A stretch of DNA of 64,000 nucleotides, taken from contig JAGGNK010007559.1 of NCBI GenBank assembly GCA_017590115.1, forward strand, positions 6,302,641 through 6,366,640, given 5' to 3'. Every line of letters begins with the position of its first letter. Positions within the stretch are counted from its first letter, which is position 1. The notes below the pieces were generated by a model. The model was not told where the DNA came from and did not search any database. It was given only the letters and a program-made list of their open reading frames with translations. The translations under genes and the position numbers were made by a program. Origin of the DNA: Montifringilla adamsi (lineage: Eukaryota; Chordata; Aves; Passeriformes; Passeridae). Of the stretch, positions 12,715 through 23,299 are shown in pieces.

Positions 12715-12732
12715 TTTTTTTTTTTTTTTTTC
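12715..12732 (+). repeat. Poly(T) run
   Basis: A short uninterrupted T run next to AT-rich sequence with 'cctttaaaataaaat'. Listed as a simple repeat. No retrocopy is recognisable beside it. Confidence 0.85.
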
Positions 12733-14959
12733 ATATAAGGCCTCTGCTGGGAAATCTTTGTAATTAATAGCCCTTTAAAATAAAATATAATTAAAAATAA
12801 TGTGGAACATGACAAAGCCTGCCAGCAGCTCGCAGTGGGGGTGGCTGATGGGGGGGCAGTGCACCCGAGTGGCTGCAGACACAGGTGCCCAGGCTGGGGT
12901 GTGGGGGTACTGCAATATGCTGGGGTGGGGTCATCCCAGCCTCACTTCACCCTAAAGCAACTTCTACATCACCAAAAGCACTTGGACTTCTCTGTCCCAC
13001 CTGTGGGGACATTGGGGTCCTTCACATCACCCTCCTGTGGGAGATGGGGCACGGGTGGCTCTGCTGGGGCAAGGTGCTGAACAAAATGCTGGGGCAAGTG
13101 GAGACCCAATCCTACCCTGCAATGGGTCCATACAGACCCAGGGAGCCTCCCTGGGGAGAGAAGTCTGATTTTGACACTGTTAGAAAGCCAGGCATGGAGA
13201 TCTGGCACGTTGAACCCCCACTGAAGCCTGTGCACCCCAGCCACCCTCTTGCAGGAGCTGAGAGCTGCAGAAGCATGGAAGTGAGGACTGGCTCATTTAA
13301 ATTTAATGTTGGTGAGGAGATCTTCCTCCTCCTTCCAGCAGAGAGCAGATGCAGCAAGGCATCTCTAAACCACTTCCCCAGCAGCAATGTGTATGGTGAT
13401 GTCATTTAGTTACTATTTCATAGGCAAACCTGAAATTTTTCCCTTTTAAAGACACATTGAGATGGAGCCTGGGCTTCTGTCACCAAAAATATCCTGTTGG
13501 TCCCATCATTAGCCTCCTTTCAAGATCAAGGCTGTTTCCTTCGTGGCACATAATCAAAAGAGCACTTTGAATTTTCAGCAGCTCACAGCATCTTCAGGAT
13601 GCACGGGAACCCAGGCAACAGAGGCAATGCCCCAAAGCCATGCCAGGCACGGGGACGTGCAAGGGGCGAGGGATGTGCTGTGAGGGGCGGCAGAGCAGCA
13701 GGGTGACCCCGGCAAGCCCCGGCAGTGAGCCAGGAGCCTGCAGCCCGTGCGCTCCCTCCTCTGTGCCGGGAGGTGCTGGTGGCACCCCGGGGTGCTTTTA
13801 GCCAGCTCCACACGTTGTAGCTGGCCTCTCCCTGGCAGGAATAGTCACTGCCTTAGCGAACCCACGGGCAGCACAGCAGCTTTGCCGCTGGGGTTAACCC
13901 TGCGAGGGGGAGAGCTCGGTTTGGGGCTGCCCAGCCCTTTGTGAGCACACACGGCCAGAGCCAGCAGGGACAAAATGAGATGCTCGGGAGCAGAAGGTGC
14001 TGGGTCCGGTGGGGCAGGGCTGTCAGCTGCTGGGGATCCAGCTGCTCTGTGGGGTGCAGGGAACACAAGGGAATGTGGTGCTGAGAAGCTGCACACCACC
14101 AGGGCAGTCCAACACCAGCCCCACGGCACTTCTCCTGCTCTGCACGCTGGTACCAGACCAGTATGCCCCTGCATCCTCCCTTTTCTTGTGGAAATGAGTG
14201 GGTTTGGAGATTCCAAGGCATCACAGCCCCAGCCTTTCCCACGGCAGCTCTCCAAGGAACTGCCCAAGTCTTCACAGCACCCAGGGATGGGGCAAAGGAC
14301 TAGCAGGTGTCACACCAAACACCCAGCAGCCCCACAGCAAAGCACAGGACATCAGCAGGATCAAAGCCTGCCTCTGCCTCCTGAGAGTTGTTGTAGTGGA
14401 AAGCCTGGACACAGCTGTGTCCCTAGTGGCTTCATCTCCCCAGCACAGCCCTGGGCAAGCCCCCACACACCGGACCTGGCTACAGCACTCAGTCACCCTC
14501 AGCAAGTCCCAAGACCTTCCCCAAGATTTACCTTCCCACAGTACCCAGGTCCTCTTTGCTTAGGACAGACACAGCTCTCCCTCATGGGGATCAGTTACCA
14601 CCCAAAAATCACCCAGGGCATCCCCCCACCCTGGGTCTGACCCGTTTCACCACCTGAGTGTCCAGCTGTGACAGCCCTGACCTGGCCCCATCACGGACCA
14701 GTGATGCTTCAGTCCACATCCCCACTCAAGCAGCAGCACAGTAGAGACACGATCCTGGCTTCATTTCAGCCCAGTTGGGTCCTGGCCCTCCAGGACCAGA
14801 TCTCTCCCAGCCCTGGAACTGCCCCTGCCCTTCTCCTGCCCCAGTTCCTGCCCATAATATTGTGAGCAGACACAGAGCACTTGCACACACAGAGGAGCCA
14901 GCAATGAAAGGGAACACATTAATGCTCCCCTAACCAACAGAGGGGAGTTAATGACATCA

Positions 14960-15240
14960 AACTGATTTGTTGTTGTTGGTTTTGATTATAATTTTTTTAA
15001 GCTCTGGCTTCTATCTGTCATTACTGTTATATTGCATAACCTGGGAGAAATCTGAATGAAGTTAATACCTGCGGAGTGTAGTGCAGAATATTCACGTACC
15101 GTGAACCAGAATGAGGCAAATGTGAATCTTTATTACCAGTGGAGGTTGTTAAATATTTTATTTTCTGTTTGAGACACGCTGTGACACATGAAACTCAATT
15201 AGAATATAACTAAATCCCACTCTACATTATAGATAAATGA
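14960..15240. promoter_or_regulatory. Possible conserved noncoding element
   Basis: A non-repetitive AT-rich block with clear edges in the CACNA1G-SPATA20 interval. It contains 'gattataatttttttaagc', 'attactgttatattgcata', 'ttaaatattttattttctg' and 'tcaattagaatataac'. No coding signal is seen on either strand. It looks like an enhancer-type element, but this is inference from composition alone. Confidence 0.3.
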
Positions 15241-15724
15241 CAACAAATGAAGGGGAACAGCCTGAGCTCCCCAGTGCACAGCCTGGGGGAACAAGGGGGA
15301 CAACTTTGAGAGGAGGACAGCCCCCTCAAGACACCTCCATCCCAGCCAGCAAGCAACAACACAGCAATGTGTTTCCTCTGCAGGGCTGATTTTTGCCCTA
15401 AGACATCCTGAGGGAGACCCTCAGGGAAGCAGGATGGATCCCATTTCTCTGCTAACCAGCTCATGCATTCACCTGAAACAGCCTCAGACTTCCCCCTCCC
15501 AATGCACCACAAGAACTCCTGAGCCCCCTGTGCCTCAGCTATATTTTCTTAAATCTGACCGTGCTTGGTAATAAAAACTACAGTAAAAAGGAAAGACAGA
15601 TGTTAAGGAAAAATATGTATCAAGGGCCAAAGGCTGCACTGGTGCTGTGCTACAGAAATGCTGGGATTTTCTATCCTAAGCTAAGGACATAGTCAGGGAT
15701 GGAAAATTAGGGGCTGAAAGGCCT

Positions 15725-15777
15725 TTGGGGTTAATTCTTGTTCTGGAATAATTACCTTGGGGTAATTATTGTTCTGG
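15725..15777. repeat. Direct repeat with a perfect 10-bp inverted repeat carrying TAATTA sites
   Basis: Two copies of a motif starting ttgggg(t)taatt and ending ttgttctgg lie at 15725-15746 and 15757-15777. Within them, 15747-15756 and 15761-15770 are perfect reverse complements (aataattacc / ggtaattatt) with a 4-base loop. Both arms contain TAATTA, the core site of many homeodomain proteins. Confidence 0.75.
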
Positions 15778-17639
15778 GAGATGCTCGTCATCACTGGAGA
15801 GGTTGCATGGACTGAGTTTTAAGTGGCTGCTGCTGGGATCAAGCAGAGCCTCTGTGCAATATCCACAGGGCAGACAGGCATGCTCTTAACCCAGACAGGC
15901 ATTTTCTCCCTGACCCTGCCGAAGTTCCCAGGCTGCTAGGATTCCCCTTTGGTGGCCTTGTCAGAGTACCCAGCAGAAGCATCCCACCGTGTTGCCATGG
16001 AGATGGGATTCAGGAGGAGCCTGGGGGCTACACTCCTCTGGGGGGGCAGCAGGACCCCCACTGCACTGCAGCCCTTCCCCTTGGCTGTCCTGGGAGATAG
16101 AAGGGATTTAGGGACTTCATTAGTGCCACAAGGATCTCATCCAGAAATAGAAGGGTCTGTGGAGGTGATCAAAGCCCTTCATTAGTGGCAGTATCCAGGA
16201 CCTTCACCAGCACGTGATGGGGGAGCCCGGAGCAGCATGGCAGACAGGAGGGTCGGGAGGGGGCGTGGAGAGAGAGCAGCACCTTCCTCGAGGGGTTTTT
16301 GGCCTGTGAGTCTCAGACCTGCAAGCCACAAAGGACACCAGGCCCTTGCTGTCCCCTCCACCCCACTGCCCTGGGGGGGCTCTGCCAAAGCACTGCAGTC
16401 ACAGAGACAGTGACACTGAACCTCTGCCCTGCACTGACCTGGGCTAACCCAGCCATGCTCAGTGCTTTCCCTCCCTGGGGTGTGTTTCCAGCCTAATTGT
16501 CCCCTAATTTTGCCTCTTGTCTCTTTTTGCTCTGCCTCACTGCCTCTGCCTGCACTGCCTGCTCCCAGCACAGGGTTCTCCTCCTCCTCATCCTGCCTCC
16601 CAGAGCTCCTCGCCACACAGGCCACAGAAAGCAAAGCAAGAACCCTTCCCCTGCCAGAGTTTAACCCCTGGCCAAGCCTGCCCATGGGCAAAAGGGTTTC
16701 CAAACACTATGGGGACACCTACTCTTGCCAGGGCACATCCCATCCCCATGGGTTTGCTCCATTGATGCTCAGGCTGCAGCTCTACATGACAGCCAGGACC
16801 CCTCCAGCACTTCTGTCTTTGTAGACTCCTTCTAAATTAGATTCTTCTCTTTATTATCCCTACCAAACCCTTAGGAGATGAGAAATAACTTTATCTCCGT
16901 ATTTTTCCTCTTTTAATTTCTATTTGTTCACCAAAACATGGATTTTTTTCTTTTCTGGGAGGTATACACACCTGCTCTGGCTTTCTGGCTGCATCCCAGA
17001 GGCAGCACATCCCCAGCACATGGAGGGGGTAGCAGCTCCCACAGCAGTTGATGGAGACCTCATTCAGAGCCACTAAATTATGAGTTTTAAAGCACAAGAT
17101 GGTGAGGAAGAGGAGCCAAGAGAGGCAGAAATCGGGGTGCTGTCAGCACCCTGAGCAGGCTCCCAGGAGGGACGAGAGGCTGCACGAGAGAGCAGGGTCC
17201 GGTCCAAAGGCAAGGCCTGAGAGCTGCTCATGCAGCCCCAGAGGGACAGGCATCCCTTGCTCCATCCCATCCCAGCTGAGAGGCCATGCCACTGTCACCT
17301 GACCACACAGTCAGGGTGACATCAGTGCCACTGCACCCAGCACCCTGCCTCTGTCCAGGGCCCCGTGACTCATTTGGGATTCAGCGACCATTTTTAATAG
17401 GCTGATATAAATACTCACGGGCTGTCAGCTATGAAAAAGGACCCTGCCTCGTGCCCTGCTGCCAGGCCAGGAGGCAACACGAGGGACACAGACCAACCCT
17501 CACTGGTGGCCACGGGAGAGCAGAAACCCCAGAGGTCACTGGGACATCCCCAGTTTCCATCCCGCTGTGAGGATGTGGTGCACACCTTGCAGGTGGCCCA
17601 AGCCAGCTCGTATCCAAATTGTGAACATCAAACCAGTTT

Positions 17640-17870
17640 CCCAGCGGCCGTGACGTCCCCAGGAGAGCGAGGGCGAGGACACCGGCCCCGGCCCCGGCGG
17701 GGACCGGCTGTCACACCCGCGCCTCGCATCCCGCAGAGCCGCAGCTCACGCTGTCACGGCGGCCTCCGCTCTGCTGAGCGGCACAAACCCGATGAAAGCC
17801 TTGTGCTGAGTCGCAGTTCTGCCGTGCTGGCCTGCATCGCCCCCGGGGACCGCCTGCCACCCCATGTTCC
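17640..17870. promoter_or_regulatory. Small CpG-rich patch with a CRE-like site
   Basis: About 230 bases with many CpGs ('ggccgtgacgtccccagg', 'ccccggccccggcgg') stand out from the flanking intergenic DNA. It includes a TGACGTCC half-match to a cAMP response element. No exon or splice pattern can be supported. It could be an orphan CpG island or part of the LTR-like insertion that begins just after it. Confidence 0.35.
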
Positions 17871-17890
17871 CATGTCCCCGCCTGTTGCAG

Positions 17891-18340
17891 TGTGATGTCA
17901 TGACTTGCCTCAGTTTCCCCTGGTTTCTCCCTGAAATTTCCTTCCCCAGGTGGGTTGTCAATCACCTTTTCCCCACCCTTGACCCCTGCTGGACACTGTC
18001 TATCAACCCAGAAATTCCAAGGAGAGCGTTGAGCAATTGGCAGGTTCAAAGGATGCTCTCCACCCCCTGAGGAGCCATTGGCTCACCCAGGTGTCCCTCT
18101 CACCTGAGACCCCCTCCCCCTGTACCTGGCTGGTGCTCCCTGGGTCCCCTCCCCTGCCCCTCTGCCCAGGTAAAAGGACAAGCAGAGCACGTGGTCGGGG
18201 TTCTGGTGGAGTTCTGTTGGAGAGTTCATTGGAGTTGTTGGAAGATGCAGAGGCCGTGCCATCAAAATAAAAACTCTGGATTAAAAACTCTCCATCAGGA
18301 CCCGCTCCTTTCTTCACCTCACCTCAAAGGTTTCTCCAGC
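17891..18340 (+). mobile_element. LTR-like element (probable solo LTR of an endogenous retrovirus)
   Basis: The block begins with TG at 'tgtgatgtcatgacttgcct' and contains a CCAAT-type box in reverse (ccattggctc, about 18075). It has an A-rich 'gtaaaagg' motif near 18170 and a poly(A) signal AATAAA at 18266-18271 followed by 'actctggattaaaaactc'. This promoter-to-polyadenylation order in about 450 bases resembles solo LTRs in songbird genomes. No internal retroviral genes flank it. I could not find a clean target-site duplication, so the edges are approximate. Confidence 0.45.
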
Positions 18341-21300
18341 TCAGGAAGGCCTGAAGAGTGACCCCCTCTGCATGCCCGGACTGTCCCCACGTGCTCAGCT
18401 GCAAGCACAGGTACTGAACAGCATTTCTGGGGAGAAAACTCCACAGGTGCCGCTGGTCAGCAGCCGAGGCCAGACAGCCCAAGGCAGTCCCTCAGTAATA
18501 TTGGTACACTCCAATACCCCTCCCTCCCAGCCCCACATCCCTCAGGCAGCCCCCAAAGCCTCATCCATCCCACAGGGATGTGCAGCCCGATTTCTGCATG
18601 CCTATCGATTCCTCCTTTATACTCTTCACCCCGTATTGATCCAGTTTAGCTTCTGCGACTCAAACTAAATTAGCTGCCGTTAATCCATGGATAATTGCAG
18701 TGAGCTCAGCTCTGCCTGTCCCAGATTCAGGGACGGGGAGGAGAGTGCTGGATCACACAGAGACATTCAGCTTTCTCCTCCGCGGGTAAAAACCCCAAAA
18801 AAGTCAGCAGGCATCAGCCCAGAGGCACGAGGGAAGTTGTCTCAGGACATCCATGCTGCAGCCAGAAACTATGGCTGGGAGCTGCTGTTCCAGCAGGAGA
18901 TTTGGCCCCAAAACCCAAGCATTGCCTTCCAGCTCTGGATTTCCCCAAGCCTCAGAATTCCTGTGGGTTTTAGTCTCAGGTGATACCATAAAATATTGCT
19001 ACTTGCTCCTGCCAGGCTGCAGCACACAAGGAGTTAACTCCAAATTCCACCCGGCCATGGTGAGAGGCGCAGCCCCAGCGCTCCTGGAGTCTTGGATAAA
19101 ACCCGATGGAAAGCAGAGCCTGTTCCCCTTTGATCAGCAGCCCAGGCTCCCTGGGAGCCCTCAGCATCTCTTGCCTCTAATTTAGCAGCTCACAAAGCGC
19201 CGAAGGCAGTGGAGATGCCACTGTCACCTCACCTGCACTGACAGCCTGGCACAGCACCTGGGGATGTCCCCATGCTGATGGCAAGGCCATCCCTCCACTG
19301 CAGTTCTGACTCCTTTGTACACCCCCAAAACCCCCTCCCACAAACCTGCACCCTCAACCCTGGACATCCTCCTCTGCCCTTTTGTAAAACCTCCAAAATA
19401 AACATTTAATTTTGATTTAATGCAACAGTTACCACAATCAGTAAACACCAAAACTATAATAAAGGAGGATTAATGGCCACATACACCCCCTGCCCTGGCC
19501 TGCAATGGCCAAGTGTCCATTGCATAACCCTTAATTGGTGCTGATGATCTCCTGCTATGCCACAAAGCCTTCAGCCATCCCTCCCCAGCCCTCCCTGCCT
19601 TCCCGGATGTGGCCAAGGTTGGCAGTCCCTTGAGAAATGGGTGGGATTGCTGTAGATGCCAGGCAGGAATGGGAGATTTCCAAGTGGGAAACTGATTCTA
19701 AGCATTGGCCTGTGAGTGCAGAGCCTGTTCAGAGCAGCTGAGCATTACATGGGGATGACAGTCCCCAAAATACCTTGGCCAGTGCACCTGCAAAGGCAGC
19801 CAGCCTGGGGTGAGCTGCGAGCTCCTCTGCACAGCTCTGGAGACACAGGGGCTCTGGGAGTGGCCAGGCAGGGCACATGCTCCAGGGCCATGCAGAGGTG
19901 GCGTAGGGTTTGGATAGAAAAGGCCAGGATTCACTTTTGTGGGAGAGGAAACTAAAGCAGAAGCTGAGCCACAGGGGACAACCCCCCGGAGTCCCCACAG
20001 CACAGCCTGGCTGTGTCCACTTAGTCCCTGGCAGCAATCTGCACAGAGGGTCAGTTAAAAAAGAAAGAAGCGTGTTTTGAGCAAGAGTCAGCCAGCCTCA
20101 GCTGCAAATTCACTTGTCAGGAACATTGGAATTACTTTGAGCTGGATGGTATGAACAGCTGTGCAAGGCAAGTGCTGAGGCAGGGAGGGGTAGTAGGAGC
20201 TGCTGAGCCCCCCAGCCCCCTCCACTGCCTGCAGATGCTCCATGGGATGCCAGAGGAGGGCTGGTGCAACCCAACATGTACCCCCACCCACATCCTGCTG
20301 CAAGGGGACCGCAGCAAACACCCCAAATTACCCAGGAGAGGAGGCTGGAACTCAGGGGATTCTCCATGGCAGCTTGCTGGCTGCAAATTCTCTCTGGATG
20401 AATACTGGAGTAACTGGGCTCAACAGTACAGGATTGGCTTTGGAGGGACTCCTCATATGAGCCCCACATCTCCTGCCCCGCTGCACCTGCCTGTCATAGG
20501 TTCCCCTGATATTTTGGGGCATTATGAAGCCTTTCAATCACTTTCAGAGCAACCAGTGAGCGGCACTTCCAAACCCCCTCCTGCAGCAGCCCCCAGCTAC
20601 CAAAATCTGCCTGTTCATGCCCAAAATAACCCTCAGGCAGGAGCTAATCATCCACTCAGGCATAAGCAGATCAGTGCTCAGGTGCTGTTTGGCCACCTAG
20701 GTGTGTGGCAATGGGGTGCTCAGCTGTGCCAGACGTGGGTGTTCATGTATGAATTAACCATGTGCCCAGCTTAAGAAACCTCATTATTTCGCCCAATGTA
20801 CCTTCTTAAAGGCATTGCAAATTGCACTCCCACATATGTTTCGGATGGGGGTGTTGACACTGGAGCAGGATCCAGGCTTAGGACACCCTTCTCCATTCCT
20901 TTCTCCCACAGATGCAACATCCCCCACAACAAACAGCTTTCAGAGCCCATCGCCCACTGATGTCACTTCAATGCCACAGGAGATAACAGCTGAGAGATCC
21001 AGAACCAGTGCTGGGTTTTCCAGGGAACATTAATTAGAGGGAAAGCCTCATTAGCACAGCAAGGGTGGCTGCTTATGCTGCCTCCCCCTCACCCCATGTG
21101 TCCTGGACCCCCCAAAGGGACACTGTGGGTGTCAGGCCTCCCGTCTGCCTTGCTGAGCAGTGGGGCGCCCTGCACATCCCCCAATGTAAGTTTTAAACGT
21201 TAAAGCAGGTGTTTATACAAAAAAGATGCCAAGGGAAAACCTGTTTCTCCCCATCCATGGCTGCTGGGGCTCCCACGTGAGCCCAGAGCCCTGGGATGGA

Positions 21301-22980
21301 GGAAGTCCCCCTGTGCCATCTGCAGCAGCCTGATGGCAAACCCAAGTGTTTGTGGGGAAAAAGCAGCACATCAGTTATCTGATGTGTTTTTGGAGAGCTT
21401 TTTTGACAGCTCTGCAGCTGGAGGAGCGGGGGAGCGCAGGATGCTGCCTCCAGCCACCCTGAGCCTCTGCAGTGGTGGAGAAAGCCTCTGCATCTGCCAC
21501 CAAAGGGAATGTGGGAAGGGATCAGGCAAACAGACACTGGGAAATGGCACAGGACCCCTGAGCCCGGAGATCCCACTCCATCGTCCTCCTGAGGGCCTGA
21601 GTAGGCTGGGCAGCACACACCAGTCCTGTCTCCTGGTAACTGCCCCAGAAAACAACCCTTGGAGCAAAACAGCATTTGCCATGAAATCAGAAGGCTGGAG
21701 ACAGGAAAGGACAGGAAGCACCACTGGGAGGGTTTAACCACTGCAGCCACTAATGAGGAGCAGCACCCCTGGGTGCCCCAGCACCGAGCCTGGCCAAGGG
21801 GTACAAGGGGTCCAAAAGGGGAGCTGCAGTAGGACTCAAGCAAAGCCACCCCCTGCTAAGGCCATAAAGCCCAGGGGTGGCTCCAGGGACAGGCAGAGTG
21901 TGGGAAGCATAGGACATGGCCACCAGCACCCAGGGACAGCAGCAAGGCAAAGGCACTGGGAGGACAGAGGTGCCACAACAACAGTTATTCATCACAAAGA
22001 ACTTCTCATTCTTTTTTGTTTTGTTTTATTGAGAGGTGAAGCCAATTCATCCTGACAGAGGTTCACAGCATAGCTCTGCCTGGGGGCTGCTCACAGAGAC
22101 ACCAACGAGCAACGCAGGATGGGAGGAAAGCACCCAGTGTCTGTGCTACAAGGGGCTGGTGGGCACCAAAATGTCACCCCAGCACTGTGCCACCTGGGGG
22201 ACAGCTGCCACTGTGGCATCTATGTGGGCTTCCCCACAGGCACTCAGCACCAGCCCTGCTCTCCGAGGATGCTCTCCCGGCAAACACAAACCAACTCACT
22301 CTGAGCACTTCTGAGGACGGGTGTAAAATCAATCCCCACAGAAGAGATGCCAAGCTAAAAAAAAAAAAAAAAAGATGGCAAAAAAACCCAGAAGAAAGTA
22401 GGCGGACATCTGCCAAACCAGCAATTTTCAGCTGGATTTCCAGAAACACTTCAGGCTTTTAAAACCAAGAGAGGAGAGAAAACAAAACCCCTCCACTCAG
22501 ATGAAGTGCAAAATTCCGACGTGACTTCAAAGGCATTTCTCCTGGCTAGTTACTCCCAAATCCTGGCACAACCCACTAGAAAGCCAGTGGGCAGTACCAT
22601 TTTGCTGCCAGATGACAGCACCCAGCCAGCTGGGGTGTGAGGTACTGTGCTGGGGGAGCCCAGGGTGTCAGAGGGATGCTGAAAACCTGGTACTCACCCA
22701 TTTGGAAGGAGGGAGGACAAGAAGGGAAGGAGGGGAGAAAAGAGAGGATAAACTTTACATCAGTTGTAATCAGCAGGTTTTATCCATGCACTATATATTA
22801 AGTTAATGTATGTTACAATCTCCTCTGTAAAGGAAAAATACCAGCTGTTGTAGCCAGCAACATTTTTAAGAGCACTTGACTCCCAAGTCATCCAGGTGCT
22901 TTTGACAGTGTTACCCTGGGTTGCTATAGGAACCCTAACAGTTTTCCCATCTGACTCCTCCATTAACACTGGGATTTATA

Positions 22981-22986
22981 TTTAAT
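22981..22986 (-). terminator. SPATA20: Possible SPATA20 poly(A) signal (ATTAAA)
   Basis: On the minus strand, ATTAAA lies 314 bases after the SPATA20 stop codon. It is a common variant signal and the nearest candidate I noticed. A canonical AATAAA occurs further on, near 22025, so the real 3' end may differ. Confidence 0.35.
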
Positions 22987-23299
22987 TTGGTTTCTTTTTC
23001 CTCAGCAAGAAGAGGTGAGAAGCAAGCATGCATAAAGGGGCAGGAGATGCTCCTCCACGGGTGTCTCCTGGACATACCAAAAACAGGACCCAGGACCACA
23101 GTCAGTTGTGCTGAGACACTGCTGAAGCAACAGTGCAAGCAGACCCCAAGCCACTGCAGGTGGGGAAGGGCACAGCCCCACTGCACTGCTAGGAACCATC
23201 TGGGGTAGTGATCAAGTTGTCTCTGTTATGGGGCTCTCCCATGCTCCCATGCCAGTCTGTCCCACTCTTCCCTTCCCACAGGCAGCAGGACTGAGAGGC

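Larger units (their letters stand above)
7961..22970. other. Intergenic region between CACNA1G and SPATA20
   Basis: About 15 kb without a supportable gene. Open frames here are shorter than about 220 codons, lack family resemblance and read as Pro/Ser/Gln-rich chance frames of GC-rich bird DNA. Distinct items inside it (AT-rich blocks, an inverted repeat, a small CpG-rich patch and an LTR-like element) are listed separately. Human SPATA20 lies immediately upstream of CACNA1G, so enhancers of CACNA1G are the likeliest functional content. Confidence 0.6.

Noticed and set aside
20151..21849. Frames of about 207-218 codons on both strands
   Set aside because: No recognisable family, biased towards Ser/Pro/Gln/Cys, and no supporting splice or promoter signals.
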